This document shows positions 9,948 to 19,036 of a DNA stretch of 42,512 bases, piece after piece. The first letter of the stretch is position 1. Each line of letters opens with the position of its first letter. The stretch comes from Irineochytrium annulatum (lineage: Eukaryota > Chytridiomycota > Chytridiomycetes > Chytridiales > Chytridiaceae). The DNA lies in contig JADGJL010000106.1 of NCBI GenBank assembly GCA_027600665.1, forward strand, positions 1 through 42,512, read 5' to 3'. Made by a program: the position numbers and the translations under genes. A model generated the notes under the pieces. It saw only the letters and a list, made by a program, of their open reading frames with translations, had not been told where the DNA came from and did no database searches.

Positions 9948-10943
9948 ATGTCGTCGCCAACCGCAAGTGAGCCGCCCGAGCCGCCCTCCCCGCCCCGACA
10001 CCGCCAGCCCTCCAAACGACGTTCCCTGTTTGACCTCGTCAAGACTTCCCTCGGCTTCTCCAACGAGTCCCTGGAGCACGACCCCAACGACGACCGCTAC
10101 TCGATCGGCACATATGGTTCACCTCCGGGCGACGGCCGGGAGATCCATCTATCGTCGACCCCGCCGAATGAGCCGTTCGTGTTGGAAGATGTGGAGGGAG
10201 AAAGACGGCAGTATCCCGTCGTGCGGTTGATGGGGAGGAACGAGGGCACGAGGGTGATACTGGATCAGAGGCTGGCGGATCAAGTGAGAGACTTGTGCGT
10301 GTTGGGGCTTTTGGGCCTTTTGATGTGTGATCACTTACGGGAGGTAGCTTCAGCCGCATCTGCCGCCGTTGCAACGAGAATCGTCTTGTTGGAAGCTGGT
10401 CTACAGGTTCGCTCCAAACAACTTTTCACGGGTGGGGGGTCCTTACGCGATTTTTTTTTCCAGCATGGATCAACATGGAATATCGCTTTCGACCTTAATC
10501 AGCCGGTCAGAGGACATCGGACCCTGCCTCCTGTGCATCAGGGATTCCGGTGGCGTGACATTCGGGGCTTTTTGCAGCGAGGGCATCCATCGGAAGGCGG
10601 AGGGCTCTTTTTACGGCAATGGGAGTTGCTTTCTGTGGACTAATGCGGGCGGAGAGGACGTGTATATATGTGAGCACGCCAATTATATTTCGACGAGCAC
10701 GGAACAACCGCTAATCTTCATTTTACAGACCCTGCGACAGGCGCCAACGACTTCTTCATGACCTACCTCGTGAGCCCTCCCTCATTCGCGATGGGCTCCG
10801 GCGACGCCCACTTCGGCCTTCTTATCGACGACACATTCGAGAATGGTCAGACTCAGCCGTGTCCGACCTTTAACAACCCGCGACTGAGCTGGAAGACCAG
10901 GTTCTACGCCGTGGGGCTGGAGGTATGGCGGTTCGAGTTTTGA
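9948..10943 (+). CDS. TLDc-domain protein (Oxr1-like)
   Basis: Four exons, 9948-10283, 10354-10406, 10464-10669 and 10729-10943, join in frame to give 269 residues. The TLDc fold occupies about residues 110-269: WKLVYSMDQHGISL, GPCLLCIRDSGG, FGAF, the FLW strand, GANDFFM, FGLLIDD, CPTFNNPRLS and the terminal LEVWRFEF. TLDc proteins of the Oxr1 group protect against oxidative stress and regulate V-ATPase assembly; transferring that role here is inference. The first ~110 residues are Pro/Ser-rich and probably disordered. Introns are 57-70 nt with clean GT/AG ends, and each junction restores a conserved domain motif, which strongly supports the model. An upstream in-frame ATG at 9918 overlaps the start codon of the divergent cupin gene. 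Confidence 0.88.
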
Positions 10944-11865
10944 TGTGGTCACGTGGGCATGAGTTTTGGTAATAAGGCGGGAGCATGAGGTGTTGGGAGC
11001 GGTTGCATCATATATCAGCAATGGAGGAGTTGTACTTTTGTATATACACATGCGTTTTGATGAGTTCGTTTGATGATGTGGGCACTTCTGGCGTCGCATG
11101 GCAGGCGGTGAACGGCAGTCCGTTGGAATGCCAATAGGATAGGGATATACGATGGTGACGTTCATTGCTTTAAGACAAAGGAAACAATGAAACAGCCGAA
11201 AGTAGTCGAGATAAACAATACTAAGCTTTAACCGGGGAAGACAAGTTAACGAGAGCTCTTCCAACTGATCTATGCTTCGCCGGAACCTCCTTCCCGCCGT
11301 AAAACTCACCTCACATTCGAATAAACCGCGCTGCAAGAATGCAATGCCGACAATAAAAGGTATTGCAATGGTGACTATCAGCTTGCAGGAATGTCAAGTA
11401 GTACTCAATCCTGGCGGCATCAGCAGTCGTGAACGAAAGATGGATGCATGTATGGGAAGGTGGTGTCGACGGGGCGGCCGTGGTGGTCGTTCTCCCCGCG
11501 ATGACGGCCGGCGGCCAGACTTGTGCCTTAGGATGTACCGCGCTTCCGATGATTGATCAAATATATATCCTTTGCCTTTCTGCCATCCTTATCCTCAGCG
11601 CTTTATTGTCAGTCGTGAACGCGTGCAGATAGGAGTTCCCTGCAGAAGTATTGGCAAGTGTGCTGCCGTTCCCCACCCGACTAACTCCTCTCCCCGGCCA
11701 CACCGCAGTTCGCGGGCACCGATGTTCCACTCATTCAGGCGTTTCCATACAGTCGATGGCAGAAGCAGCTCTATACTTGAGGGTTCACCGTGCAAAAAGC
11801 GGCAAGCGTTTAAGTCATCCATTATTTCTGGAAAAAGTAAAAAAAACCAAAAAGAATAGTGGAAG
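10944..11865. other. Intergenic region with no supported gene
   Basis: AT-rich 3' flank of the TLDc gene followed by mixed sequence. Open frames on both strands (10782-11336 minus, 11272-11556 plus, 11572-11859 plus) overlap, are short and carry no recognisable motif. An A-rich run at 11834-11856 lies just downstream of the tRNA gene; on the minus strand it reads as T tracts suited to RNA polymerase III termination. Confidence 0.4.
11836..11857 (-). terminator. Likely RNA polymerase III terminator of tRNA-Tyr
   Basis: On the minus strand, beginning about 9 nt after the tRNA 3' end, the sequence has T runs of 5 (11850-11854) and 6 nt (11839-11848 region). Runs of four or more T are the usual Pol III stop signal. 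Confidence 0.5.
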
Positions 11866-11949
11866 TCCCTCGGGCCTGGATCGAACAGGCTACCTCCTGA
11901 TGACAACACAATTTACAGTCAGATGCTCTACCAGGTGAGCTACCGAGGG
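11866..11949 (-). tRNA. tRNA-Tyr (anticodon GTA) with an 11-nt intron
   Basis: The 84-nt minus-strand gene folds as a complete cloverleaf. The acceptor stem CCCTCGG/CCGAGGG pairs at all seven positions, the D stem is GCTC/GAGC with GG in its loop, the anticodon stem TCTGA/TCAGG has one T-G pair, and the T arm GCCTG-TTCGATC-CAGGC is perfect. The anticodon GTA is at 11916-11914. The intron (11912-11902) starts one base 3' of the anticodon, the canonical position for eukaryotic tRNA introns, as expected for tRNA-Tyr. The mature length is 73 nt, CCA is not encoded, and the discriminator base is A. Confidence 0.95.
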
Positions 11950-12471
11950 GAGATGGTAATCTTTGCAAATTTGATCTCTCTGTACGGAAAATAATTTTCA
12001 AGCCACCGATGATGCTTTTTCTTGGATTCTGTGCTTGATGGACGTGCATCGCGGCTCCTGCCGTACATGGGAGACCATTGAGTCGGTTAGTGCCTCCTAG
12101 GAAGACGAGGATGAGGGGCGGTTGCCAGGATGATGGCGAGTGGATTGGCGGATGTCCGCCAGTTGTCGCGGTCATTCCGCTGGCTCACAGTTCCCTGAAG
12201 TCGAGCAGGGAGTGATCGAGCTTGGTTGGACCTGCGGTGCGTCGCATCGACATGGTCACCGTCGAGATCAGCAGTTGCAAGCGCTTGTTGGGAACGTCGA
12301 CGTGTATATGCAGTGACTGGGTTCTAATATTTAACGACAGTATTTCGCCGAGGAATGAGTGCTGACATTGCTGTGCAGATAGTTGTTTAAGGTTCCAGTA
12401 AGGTAGTAATTGATCGGCGCATGTGATTGCTGATCGCCTGCTTCATCGCACCAGCACCAGCATCAGTGACC
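11950..12471. other. Intergenic region upstream of the tRNA and of the SGNH hydrolase
   Basis: No coding signal on either strand. The right part presumably carries the promoter and leader of the hydrolase gene; the ACCATGG start context at 12470 is a good eukaryotic initiation context. Confidence 0.35.
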
Positions 12472-13944
12472 ATGGCCGACGTCGTCCTCCCCACAGCCGT
12501 GGCACCGCGGGCACCCCGCCGAAGGCCCCGGTCCGCCGCGGTCTCCCTCTTTGCGAAGGTGCATTTCCGGTGGGCCTCCCGAAGGCCCTCAACAGCCTCC
12601 GTCCTCCCCGACCCAGACCCTCCTAGGCTCCCCGACACGCCGAGCATCCCCATCGGCCGGCCCGATATCCATGCCGCCGGCGCCCCGGCTCTCCCCATCG
12701 CCCCATTCCACCCTTTCGGCTTCCCGGACTGGCTTCTGCTACCCTCGCCAGCCGTCAGGGCGCGAACCATGATGGCGTCCGAGGACAGCACCTTCGACGC
12801 CTTGGCCGTCAATGCCGTCAACGGCATGCCGCCACCTGTCCCCCCCAAGGACCCGCCTCCTCCGCATCTCAAAGACGCGAAGGGTCTCCTTCAGCACCCG
12901 TCCACGACAACGCTCACAAACCCTCCCGGCTCGCGCCGGATCCACCCGTCGGAGATATCCCGCATCGCGTGCTTAGGCGACAGCCTCCTCACGGGCCTCT
13001 GCCTGGAGCAGGACTCCACATCCGCGCGAGCGCGCCTGCTGTCCGTGCTGGCGCGAAGGGTGCACCGCGGGATCGCGTGGATCGTGTCCGGGGAGCACAG
13101 GGAGAACACGTGCATTGCCGGCGGCGCCGACGGCGTGCTTTCGGTGGGCAGGATGGTGAGGTGGTATGCCCCCGAGGTCCGCGGTCTGTGCGAGCGGAGG
13201 ACGCGCGTGAGTGAAAAGTCTTGTGTGTGTTTATAATTTGTCTCTGTCTCTCTTACTCTGCGGGGTTAGCTCGGTAGCAAAGGATCCGGTTTGAACGTGG
13301 CCCGCTCCGGGGCGTTCGTGCACGACCTCGACGCTCAGGTCCAGGAGCTCCTTCGCCGGATCAACTGTGAGCGCGTCCCTGCGATCCCGGAGGACGGCTG
13401 GACGCTGGCGTTTATCTGGATCGGCGCCAACGACGTCGTGTCCCGGACACGGGAGCAGCTGCTCGCAACGTACGCTCCGCACCTTCTTCGCGCGATACGC
13501 CAGCTGCGCGCTGGCCTGGGGACACATCGCCTCCTCGTCTGCGTCCTCACGCTGCCGGATCTCTCACACGTTGCGCTGGAGGACGAGCGGCTGGAATCGA
13601 CGACCGAGGCCGCCGCGGCGTCTGTCGTGCGCGAGACCGTGCGCCTGCTGAACCTGGAAATTGAGCACGCGCTGGCGCGGCTTGAGTGTGACGATACCGA
13701 CGCGGATCCGGAGAGGTTTAGGGTGCGGGTCGTGCCCGTTCCCGGGGACGAGGTACCGAGGGATTTGTACCGGGAGTGCTTCGTCGCGGTTGACGGGAGC
13801 CATCCGAACATTGTTGCGCATGAGTTGTTCGCGAAGAGTGTGTGGGTGAATCTGTGTGAGGGAATGGAAGCGGGGAGGAGGACGTACAGAGAGGTGCTGG
13901 TGGCGGATTGGTGTCAGCCGGGATTTCGAGAGGGGTTTGCGTGA
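12472..13944 (+). CDS. SGNH/GDSL hydrolase, phospholipase B-like
   Basis: Two exons, 12472-13206 and 13270-13944, give 469 residues. The SGNH blocks are all visible: block I CLGDSLLTG with nucleophile Ser near 171, block II NVARSGA (residues 254-260), block III WIGANDV with Asn near 299, and block V DGSHPN with Asp420 and His423. Block spacing and the sequence before block I (RIHPSEISRIACLGDS) resemble the phospholipase B1 (PLB1) branch, which deacylates glycerophospholipids. Function beyond ester hydrolysis is inference. The start is uncertain: ATG 12472 has a strong ACCATGG context, but the first ~100 residues are Pro/Arg-rich and unconserved, and ATG 12769 would give a compact 370-residue enzyme. 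No signal peptide follows either start, unlike most PLB1-type proteins. Confidence 0.85.
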
Positions 13945-14289
13945 TGGACAGGGTAGGAGGATGAGGATGCGCGTAGTCTGTGGGAACAGAGAGGTTCGAG
14001 ACTGTCCGAGTGATTAATGATGGGACAAGTTGCCGCTGATCGCGCGCGAATGTTTATTTATTACCACACTTGTATCTATGAAGTCTATTGCGTTCAGAAC
14101 AACAAACATTACGTTGTCCCTGTGTATTTGGATGTAGCTCGCAGTTTCCATCGTTGTTAGCAATCAAGTGCCATCCTGAAGCGGCCAGGTTGCTTTACTT
14201 GGACTTGGCCACACGCACCACCTCCTTAAAAGAGGTTGACGCCAACTCCAACATGCCATTCCACTCCCTCTCACGACTCGCACTTAACG
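13945..14289. other. Intergenic spacer
   Basis: Short AT-rich 3' flank of the hydrolase followed by the probable promoter of the next gene. An overlapping short frame at 14088-14369 is out of phase with the downstream gene and shows no domain. Confidence 0.35.
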
Positions 14290-15339
14290 ATGCCAGCAGC
14301 AGTACACGACCACGGCGCCGATCCCCGCACGGACTCTCCTCGAAAGTACACGCTCGAGCAGACCCATAACCTTCTCCTCGCGAACCCGGTTCTTCCGGTC
14401 CATTCCGCCCACTACCTCTCCTCGACCTGCTCCGGACGCCTCCCCGACGTGCACCACCTCACGACCCTCGCGGCCGCGGCCGCCCGTCTCGTCCGCCGCC
14501 ACCGACGCTTCCAGAACGTCCACTGCCCGCCACTTCACATCAACGCCTATATTGACTTCCACAATGCCAAGGACCTGCAGCTGCTCAACCTCCAGCCAGC
14601 CACGCGGCTCGATGACCTCAGCAAACGAGACCTCAACCTCCTGGACGCCATCGCGCGATCCGAGCACGCCGGCGTCCGGCAACTCTTCAGGACCGCAACC
14701 GAGGCCGCTCGGTGGTGCGCTCGTCATGGCAACAGCGCCCCTCGCACACCCACGTTCACCCACCTGATGGAAATCGAGGACGAGGGCAGACTCTACATCA
14801 TTTTACCTACAGGCGAGTCGATCATCGACGCGCTGGATGAGCTCGAGCATGTCGCCCGCGCTGTTGAGCTCAAAGCCCACACGGCCGTGTACGGCTCCGG
14901 CTCGTTCCATTGGCGATACGGCAGGGGTCCTTTCCTCGAGTCGATAATGAACACTCGCCGAAGCGCGACTATTTCAGCTGGGGTCGTGCAACCTACTCGG
15001 GAAGCCGAGGCCGTCATACGGTCGTGTCGGTTCAAGCGGGCCGTCGAGACGTTGGTGGAGGTGGGGTTGGGGTCGGAGGCGGCGTGCTGGAACGATCCCA
15101 CCGTCCTCAACGCTGCGGTTCAGGAGCTCACCATTTTGGAGGCGCATGAGGCATTGATGGAGCCTGGCGTCGTCAGGGTGTTGATGGCGCGTGAGGATAA
15201 AAGGGAGGAGGCGACTAGTTACAGTGGACGGACGCGCCAGCACGCGCATGGATTCGGCGTTGGCAAGAGGGTGCAGGCAATCAAGGGTGGAGCTTCGGCA
15301 GCGTTGGAGGAATTCTACAACACGGACGCTTATCTTTAA
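14290..15339 (+). CDS. Hypothetical protein, 349 residues
   Basis: A single-exon frame of 349 codons starting at ATG 14290; I do not recognise the family. No signal peptide or membrane helix is visible. The first half is rich in His, Leu and Arg with likely amphipathic helices. The middle contains an ordered-looking segment LMEIEDEGRLYIILPTGESI, followed by a helical stretch and a conserved-looking GSGSFHWRYGRGPF. The C-terminal third is charged and helical. Coding is supported by frame length, by GC-rich third codon positions like neighbouring genes, and by its fit between the hydrolase and the convergent PPR gene. The frame is open a little upstream to 14236 without an ATG. Confidence 0.65.
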   Translation: MPAAVHDHGADPRTDSPRKYTLEQTHNLLLANPVLPVHSAHYLSSTCSGRLPDVHHLTTLAAAAARLVRRHRRFQNVHCPPLHINAYIDFHNAKDLQLLNLQPATRLDDLSKRDLNLLDAIARSEHAGVRQLFRTATEAARWCARHGNSAPRTPTFTHLMEIEDEGRLYIILPTGESIIDALDELEHVARAVELKAHTAVYGSGSFHWRYGRGPFLESIMNTRRSATISAGVVQPTREAEAVIRSCRFKRAVETLVEVGLGSEAACWNDPTVLNAAVQELTILEAHEALMEPGVVRVLMAREDKREEATSYSGRTRQHAHGFGVGKRVQAIKGGASAALEEFYNTDAYL

Positions 15340-15531
15340 GCTATCAAACATTAAGTAGTATCGCTCCTGGCTGTAATGAGAATAACTTACAATAAACGCT
15401 ATGCCGAGCTGAAAAGCAGTTCCAGATGGAAGAAGCGTAGGTTACTGACACTTAAACGCTCTGGTGCCTGTTAATATCACGCGGGTGCTTGCTTAAAATG
15501 GGTAAATCAAATATATAAGAATCAATATATT

Positions 15532-18221
15532 TTAACGGGTCTCGGTATTTCCCTTATCTGCCTTCGCGGTCATTGCAAAATGCCCCACCTCATCCAACAT
15601 CGCTCTCCACGGGTCCTCAACCTGCGCCGGCTCCTGCTGAAAATACACTCCATTCCCGACCTTCCCCTTTCCGACCATCTCAATCGCCTCCCCATACAAC
15701 CTCAAATAGGTCTCCTCAGCACCCTCCATTATATTGATCCCACCATCCTCGCACGCCGCCCAGACCTTCATCGCCTCATCCGGACGATTGTGCACAATAC
15801 ATCCCCTCAGCGCCATCCGCGCGATATCCGCATTCAACCTCTCAGGTTCCGGCTTCACCCACCGTCGCCAGCCCCTGCTCGACAGCATCGGCCTCTCGAC
15901 GATCCATCCGGCCTTCACGCGCCCGCTGTACTCCGTCCAAAGCGCCCACATCAGCTCAAAGCTTTTCCGCCGCTTAACGGCATGGCTCATCAGCGCCTTG
16001 TACGTCATCGCGTCGAACTTAACACCTCGCCCTCTCATGTCGTCCAGAACGCGCTCCGTCTCGGCCGGATCGTCGTAGTAAAGTTCCAGCAGCTGGTTCC
16101 AGAAGAACGTCCAAGTCGGGATCTCGTGCTTGTCCGTGTTTGTCATGGTCCATACGGCACGCTGTACGCGCTGTCGACGATCCGGGTGCGAACTATCTGC
16201 TGCAAGGAGGCGCACGAGCTCCGTGTGCAAGAATAAGCTTGGCGTTGTCCCTCTGTCACGCGACCAGGTCATTAGTCGCTCCAACCCGGCAACGTCGTCG
16301 CGCGCCCGTAAGCCGGCCGCTACATGGAGAATATACTCCTCCGGCGGCTTCTTCATCAAACCCTTCGCCATCATCTCCTCAACCAACGCCTCCGCCCCGG
16401 CCGCCTCCCCCGCATCCACCATCGCCTGCAACACAACCCCCGCAAGCTCCTCCACCCTGGCACCAGGCTCCACCATCCCGGCGTACTCCATCAGCTTTTT
16501 CCTCGCAAGCCCAAACTCCCTCCGTCCGGCCGCGTGGTAGGTCACAATCCACACCACCTCCTTCTCAGCTTCCCCCGTAGAACTCCCACCCGCGGCGCGC
16601 ATGGCGCCATTGTACCGCTCGACCGCGTCCCAATCGCCCGCGCGCGCAAATCCCTTAATCATTATCAGATAGTCCTCCTCCTCGGCCACGAACTTGCTAA
16701 GGAGGAGAGACGTGAACACTTCCGTCGCGGGCCCCACTTCCCCGCGGTCAACGTGCATGGTCAGGAGGCGGCGGTACGAGATCAAGTTGGTGCGCGGCGG
16801 GCGACCGTTTGCCCCATTCGTTGCTGCGGCGTCCGAGTCCGCGGGTGGCAGCAAGGTGTTGTACACCTGACGGACGTGCGCGGCTAAACCGAGGCGGTGC
16901 GAGTGCTTCAAGACCATGTTGAGGAGTCGCGGGGTCGGTTGGACTCGGCGGCGGAGCGCGTCGTCGAGAGCGCGGAGGGCCTCGGTGGGCAGCTCGCGAA
17001 GGAAGAGGCCATCGATAAGTGTCTCATAGAAGCGCGCGGGCGGCGAGTTCGGGCCGTGCGCCGACATGATGGCGTCAGCAATCGCAAGGCCTATCTCAGG
17101 AGTTTCGCCGGACTCGGGCAGGAGTAAGTAGCCAAGCATGATGATCATCGTGTCAAGATTCGGCTGTACGGTGGGGTCCGCAATCATGTCAAGGAAGAAC
17201 TGGCGCACGAGGACATCCATCCTATCGCTGACCAGCCCGCCGAGGATTGTGTTGTAGGAGTCAACATTGATCTTAAAAGACGAGTCTGACGCCGCTCGTC
17301 TCCTTAGGTTCTTCAAGTAGTTCAAGGCTCGCACGGATGCTTTCGAGCGCACGTATGAGGTCATCACCCAATGCTCAACCTCGGCGTCGGTGTCCACATT
17401 TGAGACTTGTTCCCGCATGAACTCCACCATCGAAAGGGTGGATTCCACGTTTCCCCGAAGCGCGAACAATCTCATCACCGTAAAAAAGTTGTCTTTAATC
17501 GGCTTGATACCTGTTTCCAAAAAGTAAATCACACCGCGTGACCTGGCAGGCTACAATTGAAAAGCCTACCATCAACCCTCTCCACAGTATCAAACAGCCT
17601 CCTGACGCGCTTAACCTCCGACGGCCGCACCCCGAACTTGAACCTTAGGAGATGAATGCTGAACTCAACCGCTCGGGGGTCAACGTCCTTCTCCTTGAGC
17701 AGCTCATATACAATAGCCGCGTCCCCATGAATATCTTCATTCCGTTTCGCCAGCTCCTGGACGACCGCCACATCGTCGTGAATGTCTCCGCCCTTGTTGG
17801 CCCGATGCGACAGCCACCTCATCGCGCCGCGGAGGTCCGCGATCGTCAGGTCCCCGCGCGTCGTTTTGTCCGCCTGAATCTCAGCAAGCAGTCTGCTGAA
17901 GGCTTCGGTCGAGGTCTGCCAGTGCGTGGCCAGGCTCCGACGAAGGGCTTCCACGAGCGGGTGCACGGCCGGCGGTGGTGGAGACGGGCGGAAAAGGCAG
18001 CTCGGAAGCTTTGAGGGTGACGGGATTCGAGGCCAGTTGTCGGGCCGCGACCAGGTGGTGCTGATGCGGGGTCGGACAAAGGGGACGCCGATGGTGGGAG
18101 GGGGTGGTCGGGACTTCGAGCGGCTGGAGAAGCGGACGTGGGCCTGGATCGCCGACGGCCACGACGCCGTCGGCAGGACAGTGATGATCCTGCGCAGGTT
18201 GGTCCATCGACGGGAAAGCAT
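15532..18221 (-). CDS. Large mitochondrial pentatricopeptide-repeat (PPR) protein
   Basis: Two minus-strand exons, 18221-17570 and 17510-15532, separated by a 59-nt intron, give 876 residues. The N-terminus is Arg/Ser/Thr-rich and lacks acidic residues (MLSRRWTNLRRIITVL), as in a mitochondrial presequence. The body is built of 35-residue helical hairpins, for example around SYNTILGGLV, FYETLIDGLF, LLNMVLKHSH, YLIMIKGFARAGDWDAVERY and TYKALMSHAVKRRKS. PPR proteins bind organellar RNA and act in its processing, stability or translation; the target RNA cannot be read from sequence. The gene is head to head with the candidate mitoribosomal gene, with start codons as close as 6 bp. The splice choice is firm because a phase-1 junction restores the frame at the conserved repeat. 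Confidence 0.87.
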
Positions 18222-18227
18222 CGCTTC

Positions 18228-19036
18228 ATGACGACGGTCTCGCTCCCATCCGCGAGAGAGCGAGAAAGAAAAGTGCGAACGAAATCGACCGACACAAAAG
18301 CATCTCCCGAGCAGATTGAACAGACCGCGCCAGCAATGCGTATGCCCAAGTCCATCCCGGCCCGGATGCCGACGGACTACATCCTAAAGCAGATCGCCTT
18401 TCCGCCCCCGCAGTCCCACTTCCACGCTTTCACGACAATCGACGGCTCCATCCGGCCGCCCTTAATCTCCTACCGAAACCAATGGCGGATCCGGAAAGCC
18501 TGCGCGCTCGCCGGTCTGGATCCCGTGACGGCCGTGGGCGTGCCGACGGTCGAACATGTGCGGGAGCAGAAGTGGATTGCGGCGCAACGGAAGGAGTTCT
18601 TCAGATTAAATAGGCTGGCGGAGGAGGATGATTGGGAGAAGGAACGGGAGAGGAGGATGGCGGGGCGGGTTGGAAAGAAGGGTGAGGTGACTGATGCGGC
18701 GGTGAAGAAGGACGTTGGGGCAGAGACGAAGGCTGCGACGAGAGGGCGGGCCGGGAGAATCAAGCTGCAAAAGGGTAATGACTGGGAGATCAAGAAATAC
18801 GAAAGGTGCGATTATTTCTGAGCCTAGACTGTGTTATTGCAGGACGAGTACTGATGAAAGATTTCAGGCAGAAGAAGATTGCGGAGAACATGGCCGCCAT
18901 GCCAGAAAAAATCGCCGCGTGGAAAGCGGTAGGCGTCGATGCTTTCGAAATCACTGCATTACTTTATCTAAATAATTTCATTTTGCAGGAGAAGAAGAAG
19001 TACAAGGATTCGCTAAAATCCGACATGCCTTTCTAG
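18228..19036 (+). CDS. Candidate mitochondrial large-subunit ribosomal protein mL59
   Basis: Exons up to 18805, then 18868-18928 and 18989-19036, join in frame. From ATG 18228 the product has 228 residues; from ATG 18336 it has 192. The shape matches fungal mL59 (the family of yeast MrpL25): a short N-terminus, an aromatic/proline patch (FPPPQSHFHAF, RPPLISYRNQWRIRKA), a central charged helix, and a C-terminal segment (KKIAENMAAMPEKIAAWK) like the mL59 end. Assignment is by pattern, not alignment. The 18336 start (MRMPKSIPARMP) is more likely, since 18228 leaves just 6 bp to the divergent PPR start; the longer form could carry an extra targeting segment. Both genes would serve mitochondrial gene expression. 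The second intron is AT-rich with a good acceptor. Confidence 0.62.

Noticed and set aside
12387..12872. 161-codon frame antisense to the start of the SGNH hydrolase
   Set aside because: Gly/Ala-rich shadow frame; the plus strand has the catalytic blocks. It does add doubt about whether the first 100 codons of the hydrolase are coding.
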